A DNA stretch of 33,393 bases from Kiritimatiellia bacterium (GCA_018399555.1 JAGYOL010000013.1:1-33393), one strand, 5' to 3'. Counted from the stretch's first letter, positions 24,051 through 33,383 are shown. The notes: generated from the letters alone by a model not told the origin. Translations and numbers: made by a program.

Positions 24051-24088
24051 TTAACCTTCTTGTCTTTTCCGGCAGAAGTTGAGATGAT
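24051..24088 (+). repeat. 38-bp repeated upstream element, copy A (before the sensor kinase)
   Basis: The segment TTAACCTTCTTGTC... through CGGCAGAAGTTGAGATGAT matches 28712-28749 at 34 of 38 positions without gaps; three of the four differences are C/T. Within it, TTGTCT and GATGAT are 17 bases apart, so it may be a promoter. It lies 77 bases upstream of the kinase start. Confidence 0.65.
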
Positions 24089-24165
24089 GATAACTGCCTG
24101 AGTTGTAGGTACTGCCTAAAAGTGCCGAAACATAAGACAGCAGTTGATATCGGTGGCGACCCAGT

Positions 24166-27100
24166 ATGAAAAATAAAGCTCACAGTGTTGTCCGGTGCTC
24201 CCGGAAAGTGGCGCAGATTGCGCGAAATTGCGGATCTCTTGTGCTTTTGACCGGCTGGCTGTTTCAGAGCGGTGTTTATGCTGCTGAAAAACCTGAACTG
24301 ACGGTCAGTGCCGGTTGCGAGGTCAACTATCCCCCTTTCTGCATTGTGCACTCGGATGGAAGAGCTGACGGATTTGCGGTTGAGCTGCTGCGTGCGGCAC
24401 TGGATAAAATGGATTGCCGGGTCACATTCCGGACGGGAGTATGGAGTTCGGTCCGGAGCTGGCTTGAGCTTGGTGAGGTGCAGGTGCTGCCGCTCGTGGG
24501 CCGAACACCGGAGCGTGAGCCGCTCTTCGATTTCACCTTCCCGTATATGACCATGCACGGTGCGATCGTTGTTCGCAAGGATGTGCGGAACGTGCATCAA
24601 TTGTCCGATCTGAAAGGTTGTACTGTCGGTGTTATGCAGGACGACAACGCGGAGGAGTTTCTGCGGCGTGAGCAGCGGGATTTCGGGATACTGGCAACAC
24701 CTACCTATCTGGATACCTTTCGCGCACTTCAATCTGGACAGTGTGACGCTGCTGTGCTGCAACGGCTGGTGGCCGTGCGGCTGCTGGCCGAAAGCGGCCT
24801 GAACGATCTGCGTATCGTAGAACGACCCATCCGTGAGTTTGCTCAGGATTTCTGCTTCGCGGTTCAGAAAGGCGACAGCCAGATGCTGTCGCTGCTCAAC
24901 GAGGGACTGGCCCTTGTGATGGCCGACGGCACCCACCGCCATCTGCACGATAAATGGTTCGCTCACCTTCAACTGCCGCATGACCGACCGATCATTGTGG
25001 GAGGTGATCATAACTACCCGCCCTTTGAATTTCTTGACGAAACAGGACGTCCCGCCGGTTTTTCAGTCGAATTGACACAGGCGATTGCACGCGAGGCGGG
25101 ATTGGATGTCAGGATTCGCCTCGGACCCTGGCAGAGTGTCGTCAGCGGGTTGCACGAAGGCAGTATCGATGCACTCGAAGGTATCTTTTATACCCCCGAA
25201 CGTGACGCTCTGCTGGATTTTTCACCGAAATATATAGTGGTCGATTGTGTGAGCGTTGTGCGTAAAGATGCCGGTGATCCGCCCGTCAGTTTTGAGGAGC
25301 TGCGTGGACGCGAGCTGGTTGTGCAGGCCGAGGATGCCATGTTCAACAAAATCATGGAGCACGGTCTTGATCAGCGGGTCATAGTTGTCAAAACCCAGGA
25401 GGAGGTCGTGCGCACGATTGCCGAAGGTCGCGGCGACTGCGGCCTGGTTACGCGCTTGAGTACTCTCTATACAATTCGGAAACATGGCTATACCAATTTG
25501 AAAGTCGCAGAAAAAGCGCTCTACTCCGGGCAGTACTGCTATGCGGTTTTAAATGGGAACGATGCGCTCCTGACTAAATTCACCGAGGGACTGCAGGTTG
25601 TCAAGAACTCGGGGGAGTATCAGCGCCTCTATGAAAAGTGGATGGGTGTTCACGAACGTCATTTATCAATTGGCGAGGTCATCAGATATGTTGCCTCAGT
25701 CGCTCTGCCGCTGCTGCTGCTGGTGCTGCTTGCTCTGCTGTGGTCCTGGACTCTGCGACGGCGCGTCGCGGCCAGAACACACGAACTGAGCGTCGCCAAC
25801 CGGCAGATGCAAGAGAGTAACGAGAGCCTGTTGAAAACCCAGGAGACCCTGCGGCGTAGTGATGAACGCTTCAGCTTGGCCCAGGCACTCTCCGGTGTCG
25901 GCGCCTGGGAGTGGAATTTGAGCACCAATGAGGTTTACTGGTCCGATAAACTGATCGAGCTCTTCGGTTTAGCAGCACATAAGGATAAATTCGATGGCGC
26001 GTTCGATTCAGTGACCAAACACATCCACCCCGATGATATCCCCGTCTGGCGCAACAGCGTTCGGGAGTGTGTCGATAATGGCCGGGAGCACTGCATGGAA
26101 TACCGTGTTCTGCTGCCTGGCGGCAGGCTTCGCTGGATCGGGGTTTTCGGTAATGCGCAGCGTGATGCCGACGGCAAAGCGATCCGTCTGGTCGGAGTGG
26201 CAATGGATGTGACCGAACGTAAATTGGCCGAACAGGCCCTCAAGGAAGCATACGAAATTATTAACCGCAGTTTTTCCGTCGCGTTAACTTGGCGGAATGC
26301 CGAGGGCTGGCCGGTTGAGTTTGTCTCTGAAAATGTGCTGAAGCTGCTAGGTCATAAAGCGGAGGATTTCACACAAGGACGAATTTCCTACCTTGAATGT
26401 GTGCATCCGGATGATCTGCTGCGTGTTAAACGGGAGTTCTCCGCTGTACTTGTCGACAGAAACATCGAAGAATTTATTCATCAGCCCTATCGTGTGACCG
26501 CTAAAGACGGCACACTTAAAGTTGTACGCGACTGGACCTTTGTTGTCAGAAACAACGAGGGCCGGGTCACTCAGTTCAAAGGCATCGTCGAGGACATAAC
26601 CAGCCAGCGCAATCTTGAGAATCAGCTGGCTCAGTCACAGAAAATGGAGGCGGTAGGTCGTTTGGCTGGCGGTGTGGCACACGATTACAATAATATGCTC
26701 AATGTGATTATGGGCTACACTGAATTGGCCATGGAAAATGAGCAGCTGCGCGAACCGTTACGGGAATATCTGCAGGAGATAGCCGCCGCCGCCAACCGCT
26801 CCAAGGCAATCACAGAACAGTTGCTGGCTTTTGCCCGTAGAGAGACAATCGCTCCGCAACTGATGGATATGAACACCTCCGTGACTAAGATGCTCGCGAT
26901 TATCCGTAAACTCATCGGTGAAAATATCGAATTGGCCTGGTATCCCGGTGAAGGACCGCTGCCGGTCTTGCTAGATCCCTCGCAGCTTGATCAGATATTG
27001 GTGAATCTGTGCGTGAACTCGCGTGACGCCGTTGAGGATGTCGGCAGAATAACGATCGAAACAAGCAGCATTAAGATCGATGGCGATTACTGTGCCGCGC

Positions 27101-27774
27101 ATGCCGATTTCATGCCAGGTGATTTTGTTCAGCTGGTCGTCAGCGATGACGGTATCGGTATGGATAACGAAACACTGGAACATATCTTCGAACCCTTCTT
27201 TACCACTAAAAATGTTGGCGAGGGTACGGGGCTCGGCTTGCCGATGGTTTACGGAATTGTCAAACAGAACCATGGTTTTATCAATGTCTACAGCGAACCT
27301 GGTCGCGGTACAACATTCCGGATATATCTGCCCCGTCAGGTGGAAGAGATTCCTGAAGAGAATCAGAAGCCGCCGGATGAACCGTTTAAAAGCGGCAGAG
27401 GCATCACGGTGCTGGTGGTCGAAGATGAGGAGTCGATCTTAAAACTGACCGACCAGATTCTCTCACGCTGTGAATATAATGTTTTAACCGCCGATTCTCC
27501 CGCGAACGCTCTGGAAATCGCCCGCAGTTATCCCGGTGAAATTGTTTTGCTTATAACCGATGTTGTCATGCCTGAGATGAACGGCAGAGATTTGGCAGAC
27601 CAGCTGCGAAAACAATATCCCGATCTCAAGTGCCTTTTTATGTCGGGTTACACCGCCAATGTGATCGTCCAGCGAGGGGTGCTTAAAAAAGGTGTGCATT
27701 TCATCCAGAAACCATTCGCGGTTAAAGCATTTATCAAAAAGGTGAGTGAGGTTCTGAATAAACCTGGCGACTGA
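24166..27774 (+). CDS. Hybrid sensor histidine kinase with tandem periplasmic SBP domains (BvgS/EvgS-like layout)
   Basis: 1202 aa. A signal or membrane segment (about 23-40) precedes two solute-binding SBP_bac_3 domains, at about 43-268 and 273-500, each opening with an NYPPFxxxDxxGRxxGFxVEL pattern. A membrane helix at about 505-528 leads to a short coiled region, two PAS domains (about 566-690 and 695-820), HisKA with phospho-acceptor His839 in GGVAHDYNNML, and an HATPase domain (NSRDAV, DDGIGM, GEGTGLGLPMVYG). A C-terminal receiver follows with phospho-acceptor Asp1132 in ITDVVMPEMNG and the conserved Lys in IQKPF. Venus-flytrap sensors of this kind bind small solutes such as amino acids, but the ligand here is unknown. 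No response regulator or Hpt protein is encoded nearby, so the output partner is elsewhere. The start at ATG 24166 has only a weak ribosome-binding site. Confidence 0.94.
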   Translation: MKNKAHSVVRCSRKVAQIARNCGSLVLLTGWLFQSGVYAAEKPELTVSAGCEVNYPPFCIVHSDGRADGFAVELLRAALDKMDCRVTFRTGVWSSVRSWLELGEVQVLPLVGRTPEREPLFDFTFPYMTMHGAIVVRKDVRNVHQLSDLKGCTVGVMQDDNAEEFLRREQRDFGILATPTYLDTFRALQSGQCDAAVLQRLVAVRLLAESGLNDLRIVERPIREFAQDFCFAVQKGDSQMLSLLNEGLALVMADGTHRHLHDKWFAHLQLPHDRPIIVGGDHNYPPFEFLDETGRPAGFSVELTQAIAREAGLDVRIRLGPWQSVVSGLHEGSIDALEGIFYTPERDALLDFSPKYIVVDCVSVVRKDAGDPPVSFEELRGRELVVQAEDAMFNKIMEHGLDQRVIVVKTQEEVVRTIAEGRGDCGLVTRLSTLYTIRKHGYTNLKVAEKALYSGQYCYAVLNGNDALLTKFTEGLQVVKNSGEYQRLYEKWMGVHERHLSIGEVIRYVASVALPLLLLVLLALLWSWTLRRRVAARTHELSVANRQMQESNESLLKTQETLRRSDERFSLAQALSGVGAWEWNLSTNEVYWSDKLIELFGLAAHKDKFDGAFDSVTKHIHPDDIPVWRNSVRECVDNGREHCMEYRVLLPGGRLRWIGVFGNAQRDADGKAIRLVGVAMDVTERKLAEQALKEAYEIINRSFSVALTWRNAEGWPVEFVSENVLKLLGHKAEDFTQGRISYLECVHPDDLLRVKREFSAVLVDRNIEEFIHQPYRVTAKDGTLKVVRDWTFVVRNNEGRVTQFKGIVEDITSQRNLENQLAQSQKMEAVGRLAGGVAHDYNNMLNVIMGYTELAMENEQLREPLREYLQEIAAAANRSKAITEQLLAFARRETIAPQLMDMNTSVTKMLAIIRKLIGENIELAWYPGEGPLPVLLDPSQLDQILVNLCVNSRDAVEDVGRITIETSSIKIDGDYCAAHADFMPGDFVQLVVSDDGIGMDNETLEHIFEPFFTTKNVGEGTGLGLPMVYGIVKQNHGFINVYSEPGRGTTFRIYLPRQVEEIPEENQKPPDEPFKSGRGITVLVVEDEESILKLTDQILSRCEYNVLTADSPANALEIARSYPGEIVLLITDVVMPEMNGRDLADQLRKQYPDLKCLFMSGYTANVIVQRGVLKKGVHFIQKPFAVKAFIKKVSEVLNKPGD

Positions 27775-27864
27775 GCCTGTTGGCACCCGGGAAACAGTAA
27801 TGAGCTAAACGCAAAAAAGAACAAAACACACAAAAACAAAGATGAACTGCGGCTGAGAGCAGCT

Positions 27865-28359
27865 TTAGTTGCGACAGTTCAATTGCAGCACTCCCGGGTT
27901 CAGATAACGTTGCGACAGTAGATATCGGTCATCGTGAATCAGCGCGTAGTGACGTAGTAGCACCAGAGGTGCCAGTAGCGGGTAAATCCCTTCGTGAAAG
28001 CCCGCAATCACATCATGAAGTTCCCGCTTCTCGGTTGCGGAAAGTAGCTTCTTGAAATAACCGCTGATGTGATCAAGGGTGTTCGTGTGCTTGCGTCTGG
28101 TGGCCGGCGTGGATAGTGACCGCATAAGCGCGGCACGATACTGCGGTGCGATGCTTCTGGCACTATCGGAACTCTCTGCAAGCAACCGCCCGAGTCGGGA
28201 GACCTGCGCGGGGTTGTGCGCCATGATCAGATACTTGCAGGAAGCATGAAAATCTGTCAGAGCTCCGCGTTTAAGACGCGGAGTGTTTATCAGCTCCTGC
28301 AACTCTGCGTAGGTGCTGACCTTATCGATAAACGCTTCACGTAGAGCCGGATCGTTCAA
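27865..28359 (-). CDS. DUF1722 (YbgA-family) protein
   Basis: 164 aa, close to the length of stand-alone E. coli YbgA. Conserved blocks are LKRGALTDFHASCKYLIMAHNP, ATRRKHTNTLDHISGYFKK, and GIYPLLAPLVLLRHY. The function of the family is not firmly established. The start is a TTG whose last three bases with the next base (TTGA) overlap the stop of the upstream DUF523 fragment by four bases. GAGGAGG lies just before it, so coupled re-initiation is possible. In many bacteria DUF523 and DUF1722 form one protein in which VEEEG is followed directly by LNDPALRE. That order is kept here but in two frames, which points to a frameshift in a once-fused gene. This half looks intact. Confidence 0.75.
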   Translation of the reverse strand: MNDPALREAFIDKVSTYAELQELINTPRLKRGALTDFHASCKYLIMAHNPAQVSRLGRLLAESSDSARSIAPQYRAALMRSLSTPATRRKHTNTLDHISGYFKKLLSATEKRELHDVIAGFHEGIYPLLAPLVLLRHYALIHDDRYLLSQRYLNPGVLQLNCRN

Positions 28360-28628
28360 GCCCCCTCCTCTTCTACCGGGATATCAGGAAAAGCCCGGAT
28401 GAAAGCTGCAGCAAAGATGCCGGTTCCCTTTTTCTGCGGCATGCTGTCGGCTGAGGTGAAAACCTTGACGCGGTAAAGACCGGAACTCGGCGACTTACTT
28501 TTGAAAACAAAACCGCAGAGTTGCTCGTCAGCCAAACGCCTCAAAGTAGGTTTGATCCAACGCCGCATCTGCGGAGTTATATCCTTTCCGCTCTTAATCG
28601 TCACCAGATGCAACCAAACTTGGCTCAT
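28356..28628 (-). pseudogene. DUF523 domain fragment lacking its N-terminus
   Basis: 90 aa from ATG 28628. The C-terminal half of DUF523 is clear: LVTIKSGKDITPQMRRW, LCGFVFKSKSPSSGL, VKVF, and KKGTGIFAAAFIRAFPDIPVEEEG. The N-terminal half, which in this family carries a CLxGxxVRYDG-like cysteine motif and a CPE motif, is missing, and the upstream bases do not encode it. The track start at TTG 28643 adds only five unrelated residues. The end runs into a G-rich stretch (GAGGAGGGGG) and stops four bases into the DUF1722 gene. Most likely this is the beheaded, frameshifted first half of a former DUF523-DUF1722 fusion. A working truncated protein cannot be excluded, since the reading frame itself is open. 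Confidence 0.65.
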
Positions 28629-28711
28629 TAAATTAGCGCACAAACTGTAATATTAGCCCGGACAGATTAAAAAGGATAAAAACCATGTTCATCCGCTCTG
28701 ATTATTTAAGT

Positions 28712-28749
28712 TTAACTTTCTTGTTTTTTTCGGCAGAAGTTGAGATTAT
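28712..28749 (+). repeat. 38-bp repeated upstream element, copy B (before pncC)
   Basis: This segment matches 24051-24088 at 34 of 38 bases without gaps, with the core CGGCAGAAGTTGAGAT unchanged. TTGTTT and GATTAT are 17 bases apart inside it, a plausible promoter. It ends 34 bases before the pncC start and about 84 bases from the beheaded DUF523 fragment on the other strand. Confidence 0.65.
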
Positions 28750-28783
28750 AGCAGTCAATGGTGCTATTCTGAGAGAGTTGACT

Positions 28784-29260
28784 ATGAATAAAAAACCGGA
28801 GGAAGAACTGGTTCAGCAGTTCCTGAAAAGCAAACTTACTCTGGCCGTTGCTGAATCCTGCACAGGAGGATTGCTGGGAGCGGTGTTAACCTCTGTGCCG
28901 GGTGTTTCGAATGTGTTCAAAGGCGGTGCGATCTGCTATGCGAATGAGATTAAAAACAGAATTCTCGGAGTTTCAAATAGAATCCTGGATTCAGATGGCG
29001 CGGTAAGTGATGCGTGTGCCCGGGCAATGGCATGCGGTGTTCGTGAATTGTTTGCAACCGATGTCGCCGTTGCCATCACTGGAATTGCAGGCCCCGGAGG
29101 TGGCAGTTCGGAGAAACCGGTCGGATTGGTTTACATCTGCGTAACAAACGCGGCAAATACAATCAGCAGGGATTTTGAATTTTCTGGTGACCGTAAGGCA
29201 ATCAGAGAACACTCTGTGCGCTGCGCCCTGCGTATGCTTGCGGAAACGTGCTGTTTATGA
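28784..29260 (+). CDS. pncC: Nicotinamide-nucleotide amidohydrolase (CinA C-terminal domain protein, PncC)
   Basis: 158 aa, the stand-alone CinA-C/PncC form without the N-terminal molybdopterin-binding-like domain. The family hydrolyses NMN to nicotinate mononucleotide in pyridine nucleotide recycling. Signature blocks are [21 protein letters not shown] with the conserved Ser, [33 protein letters not shown], and [21 protein letters not shown]. The track ORF begins at ATG 28685, but that start would put the 38-bp promoter-like element inside the coding region. ATG 28784 follows GAGAGAG at 7 nt and begins [14 protein letters not shown], matching the family start. It is divergent from the DUF523/DUF1722 pair. 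Confidence 0.92.
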   Translation: MNKKPEEELVQQFLKSKLTLAVAESCTGGLLGAVLTSVPGVSNVFKGGAICYANEIKNRILGVSNRILDSDGAVSDACARAMACGVRELFATDVAVAITGIAGPGGGSSEKPVGLVYICVTNAANTISRDFEFSGDRKAIREHSVRCALRMLAETCCL

Positions 29261-29267
29261 ATAACGC

Positions 29268-29288
29268 TATCCGATCTGACAGCGGATA
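29268..29288 (+). promoter_or_regulatory. Inverted repeat just upstream of the LTD-CotH gene
   Basis: TATCCG and CGGATA form a perfect 6-bp inverted repeat with a 9-nt loop, ending 12 bases before ATG 29301. It could be a small operator or an mRNA hairpin near the translation start, which lacks a clear ribosome-binding site. Confidence 0.3.
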
Positions 29289-29300
29289 TGGTGCGAAATT

Positions 29301-32300
29301 ATGCTGAATTTTTTTTATCGTAAACTTTTATTGCTGGCATCGCTACTTTGTTTCATGACAGCGTTGGCCTCAAATGCTGAAAATACCCAAATCGTGATTA
29401 CGGAAATTCTGGCTGACAATGAAGAGGGTATCCGTGATGAAGATGGCGACCGCAAGGACTGGATTGAACTCTTTAATGCCGGTACCAACCGTGTTGAGTT
29501 AACCGGGTGGTCGCTGACCGATAAAATTGATGATCCTGCTAAATGGCAGTTTCCTTCGATGATAATTGATCCGGGGCAATACCTGTTGATATGGGCTTCC
29601 GGTAAGGATCGCCGCCACCCGGCTAGGCCGCTGCATACAGACTTCAGCTTGTCCAAGAGGGGTGAGTATGTGGGACTCTATCGACCCGATCCAGCCGACG
29701 GTACGCCTGTCCTCGTTGATGAATACGCACCCTCGTTTCCGGCGTTGCCGCCGGATGTCTCTTATGGTTTGAGCTTTGCCGCGCTCGAAACAAACCTTGT
29801 GCGCACCGGCGATTTTGTGCGTTACAACGTCCTTTCAATTTCACAGGGAGACGCCTTTTATTTCGGCAACGACTACGGAGCCGGTCACCTGGGGCACGGC
29901 CGCCCGGATGGCTGGAATGCGACGTCCGCTTTTGATGATGCCGCCTGGATTTCGGCGCGAACCGGAATCGGTTATGATTTGAACGGCGACTATCTGATCT
30001 GGCTGGGTGATTCACCCGCAAGTAATTGTCAGAGTGCTTTGCGAGGCATCAACACCTCTCTGTGTCTGCGCCGAACTTTCATCGTCGACAATGCGGCTGA
30101 TCTGCAAAAACTGACGCTGAAAATGAAATACGAAGACGGGTTTGTCGCGTTTGTCAACGGCTTTGAGGTGGCAAGGGCCAACTGTACGACCGCAATGGCT
30201 TATAACACCAAAGCGGATGCAGCGCGGAACGAGGAACTTGTAAGCAGATGGACCGAATACAACATCCCCATTGAGCTGATCAACGATGGAGCTAATCTGC
30301 TGGCAGTTCAGGCGATGAACAGCACGATCAGCAGTTCGGATTTCCTGATCATTCCTGAGATCGAAGTCGCTGTGATTCAACCGCCGCGCTACGGTTACTA
30401 TTCAATGCCCACTCCCGGTGAGGCCAACGGAGCGCCGGTCACAGGTGCACTGCTTTTTGATGCCCAGCCGTCGGACCCGGATATTCCCCGCCCCACCGGC
30501 AACCCTTTCAGCCCACTGCTGGCGGTTTCCGTCAAAGTCAGACCTACTGCGGCCCCCCTTGCCGCAGTTAAGGTTTTCACCAGAATCATGTATGACGAGG
30601 AGAATCCCCCGGTCCTGATGCACGACGATGGCATCGCGCCCGATTTCATCAGCGGTGACGGAATTTACAGCGCCTGGATCAATACCGGCACGGTGGGCAG
30701 CGGCGAAATGCTGCGCTGGCGGTTTGAGGCGCAGGCTGCCGACGGTACGGCGACCCGCCTGCCCGCTTATCTGGATGTTGAAAACAACTCGCAGTACTAT
30801 GGAACGGTGGCCATGGATGGTAGTGTCGCGACAAGCCAACTCAACACTCTCTACTGGTTCGTACAAAATGCCCCCGTGACCGGTCCGGCCTGGGCTGACT
30901 TCCGCGGATCATGCTACTACAAAAGCAATTTTTATGACAATGTCGGTCATACTATCCACGGACAGTCAACGAAAAATTTCCCGAAAAAGAGTTATAACTT
31001 CGATTTCACCGACGAAGATCGTTTTCTTTGGCAAGAGGGTGAACGACGGGTTAAAGATATTAATCTTCTCTCCAACTATGCCGACAAGACCAAAACACGC
31101 AACACAATCGCGCACTGGGCCGGCGAACAGATGGGCACCCCCGCGCACTTCTGCTATCCGGTGCGCGTGCATCTCAATACTGACTTTCACGGTGTGATGG
31201 ATTTGATGGAAGACAGTGATGACCGCATGCTGAAACGCAATGGCCTGGATCCCGAAGGGGCACTTTATAAAATTTACAATGTCGATCTGTTGACAAATGT
31301 TGACAAGAAAACCCGCAAAGAAGAGGATAATCAGGACCTCATCGACCTAGCTGCAGGACTGAGCATCACCCGGCCTCTGACTGAACGCACAAGCTATGCC
31401 TATGACAATATGGACATTGCTGCTCTAGTCAACTACGTTGTTGCGCGGCAGATAACCGCCGACAGTGACCACGGACACAAGAACTTTATGATGTATCGCG
31501 ACACGGAGAATACCCTCGAGTGGCAGCCGATTGTCTGGGATGTGGATCTCTCTTTCGGACATATGTTTACAGCGGAGGAGAAATATTTTGATGATACGCT
31601 CTATTACCAGCCGCCTCAAATATCATTGACGCGCGGTGCGGGCAGTGTGGTTTATAAAGTGCTCTATGACAACCCTGAGATTCGCATGATGTGGGCGCGA
31701 CGGATGCGTACACTGATGGATCAGTGGATGCAACCGCCCGGCACAGTCAATGGGGCCTTCGAAAACAAAATGCTCGAAATAGTCGATGCAATAGATCCCG
31801 ATCCAACCCATAATTCCGGCTGGACCGATGCCGATCTCGATACTGCCAAGTGGGGTATCGATCCACGCTGGGATTTGCTGAACGATCCGCGCCAGGAGCT
31901 GAACCGTGTTGTCACGGAGTATTATCCCAGCCGCCGTGACTACCTCTTCAAAACCGATGATGCCCGTCCCGCGATCTACGGCACCGTGATCCCCGCAAAC
32001 TCTCAGATAAACTATGAAAACATGATTGTGATCAGCACAATCGAAAACATGCCTGTGAGTCAGTTGCTTGCGGAAAAATTCATTATTCTCCAGAATATGA
32101 GTGATGTGGCTGTTGATCTTTCGGGTTGGACGATTGAAGGGGCTCTCACACACACACTGCGTCCGGGAACAATCATTCCAGCCGGATCAGGATTGGCGCA
32201 GGATAACTATGTCGGGCTGCTGCATGTGGTTAAAGACGCTGCAGCCTTCCGCTTTCGGGAAACCGGGCCGACCGGCGGTGAACGCCGTTTCGTCCAAGGT

Positions 32301-33344
32301 AATTTTGAGGGGTGCCTCCCCGCTGCCGGAGGCGACCTGACGCTGCGTGACAACGCCGGCACAATGATATTCACCACGAATTATACCGGACAGCTTTCGC
32401 CTTCGCAGCAGAGTCTGCGGGTGACAGAGATCAGCTATCATCCGGCTGATCCGACCCCCGAGGAACTGGCCGTTTTCTCATGGCTCGGCGACGGCGACTT
32501 TGAATATCTTGAACTTAAAAACAATGGCACGCTCACTCTTAATCTGACGGGAGCCGCCTTTGTGCAGGGTATCAAATACATATTCCCCGATTTTTGCCTG
32601 AATCAGGATGAGCGTATTCTGGTCGTCCGTAATCCAGCTGCCTTCAGCCTGCGTTATCCTGATGCTTCAGCACCGATCTTCGGTCCCTTTGAAGGAGCCC
32701 TCGACAACTCCACCGATCATCTGGTTCTGATCGATGCCGGCGGTGAGACGGTTCTGGATTTTGAATATTCAGATGCCTGGTACGACCTGACCGATGGATC
32801 AGGAAGATCGCTGGTGCTGCGTGACGAAAATCTCCCAGCTCATCTTCACGGCGATCCCCTGCAATGGAATGTAAGCTGGGACCCCCTGGGCAGTCCGGGT
32901 GCGGGCGAGGAGAAAACGGCCCAGTCATACAGCGGATGGCTCTATACAAGGTTTACTGCAACAGAGCGAGGTGATCCGACAGTCAGCGGTCCCTTTGCAA
33001 ATCCTGACTATGATGGACGTCCGAACTGGGTGGAATATGCACTTGGCTCTGATCCGAAACGTGGCACATCCGGAACGCCGCTCTACTTTGAATGGCTTGT
33101 TTACGGGGCTAACCGCTATGTCGGCCTCTCTTATATGCGCGCTAAAAACGCGGTGGATCTCAAATTCTCGCTGCTCTTCAACGATGATCTGACCTCCGGT
33201 GAATGGCTGCCGGCAGAGGTGCAGCTTTACTATGCGGCGAGTGTGAGCGGTGAACGGGAGTCTTTGAATTATCGTGACACTTCGACAGCTTCGGCACCAC
33301 ACCGTTTTTATACCCTCCGGCTGGAATACAGCGGGGATGAGTGA
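29301..33344 (+). CDS. Large secreted LTD-CotH-LTD protein
   Basis: 1347 aa with a signal peptide (LLLLASLLCFMTALASNA, then ENTQ). The first lamin-tail domain spans about 31-160 (VITEILADNEEG, DWIELFNAG, LTGWSLTD). A beta-sandwich region follows (LTLKMKYEDGFVAFVNGFEVA), closed by PTPGEANGAP, then a short Ig-like part with DDGIAPDFISGDGIYSAW. The CotH kinase-like domain is at about 540-800: KNFPKKSYNFDF, NLLSNYADKTKTRN, HGVMDLMEDSDDRML, and IVWDVDLSFG with Asp747 and Asp749. Two further LTD-like domains follow (AVDLSGWTIEG; FEYLELKNNGTLTLNL). The C-terminus has NPDYDGRPNWVEYALGSDP, a calcium-loop-like motif common at the ends of secreted PVC proteins. Bacterial CotH domains can be protein kinases, but activity here is unproven. 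It probably acts outside the cell or on the surface. Confidence 0.9.
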   Translation: MLNFFYRKLLLLASLLCFMTALASNAENTQIVITEILADNEEGIRDEDGDRKDWIELFNAGTNRVELTGWSLTDKIDDPAKWQFPSMIIDPGQYLLIWASGKDRRHPARPLHTDFSLSKRGEYVGLYRPDPADGTPVLVDEYAPSFPALPPDVSYGLSFAALETNLVRTGDFVRYNVLSISQGDAFYFGNDYGAGHLGHGRPDGWNATSAFDDAAWISARTGIGYDLNGDYLIWLGDSPASNCQSALRGINTSLCLRRTFIVDNAADLQKLTLKMKYEDGFVAFVNGFEVARANCTTAMAYNTKADAARNEELVSRWTEYNIPIELINDGANLLAVQAMNSTISSSDFLIIPEIEVAVIQPPRYGYYSMPTPGEANGAPVTGALLFDAQPSDPDIPRPTGNPFSPLLAVSVKVRPTAAPLAAVKVFTRIMYDEENPPVLMHDDGIAPDFISGDGIYSAWINTGTVGSGEMLRWRFEAQAADGTATRLPAYLDVENNSQYYGTVAMDGSVATSQLNTLYWFVQNAPVTGPAWADFRGSCYYKSNFYDNVGHTIHGQSTKNFPKKSYNFDFTDEDRFLWQEGERRVKDINLLSNYADKTKTRNTIAHWAGEQMGTPAHFCYPVRVHLNTDFHGVMDLMEDSDDRMLKRNGLDPEGALYKIYNVDLLTNVDKKTRKEEDNQDLIDLAAGLSITRPLTERTSYAYDNMDIAALVNYVVARQITADSDHGHKNFMMYRDTENTLEWQPIVWDVDLSFGHMFTAEEKYFDDTLYYQPPQISLTRGAGSVVYKVLYDNPEIRMMWARRMRTLMDQWMQPPGTVNGAFENKMLEIVDAIDPDPTHNSGWTDADLDTAKWGIDPRWDLLNDPRQELNRVVTEYYPSRRDYLFKTDDARPAIYGTVIPANSQINYENMIVISTIENMPVSQLLAEKFIILQNMSDVAVDLSGWTIEGALTHTLRPGTIIPAGSGLAQDNYVGLLHVVKDAAAFRFRETGPTGGERRFVQGNFEGCLPAAGGDLTLRDNAGTMIFTTNYTGQLSPSQQSLRVTEISYHPADPTPEELAVFSWLGDGDFEYLELKNNGTLTLNLTGAAFVQGIKYIFPDFCLNQDERILVVRNPAAFSLRYPDASAPIFGPFEGALDNSTDHLVLIDAGGETVLDFEYSDAWYDLTDGSGRSLVLRDENLPAHLHGDPLQWNVSWDPLGSPGAGEEKTAQSYSGWLYTRFTATERGDPTVSGPFANPDYDGRPNWVEYALGSDPKRGTSGTPLYFEWLVYGANRYVGLSYMRAKNAVDLKFSLLFNDDLTSGEWLPAEVQLYYAASVSGERESLNYRDTSTASAPHRFYTLRLEYSGDE

Positions 33345-33383
33345 TGCGCCGTCAGTGTAGGATGTGGAAAGTGGAATGTAAAA

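Noticed and set aside
23872-25011. 379-aa - strand ORF in the track
   Set aside because: It runs antisense across the sensor kinase start, the 31-aa ORF region and the promoters. It shows no domain and has the composition of a shadow frame.
27780-27795. TGGCAC just after the sensor kinase gene
   Set aside because: No TTGC at the -12 position (AAAC instead) and no + strand gene close downstream.
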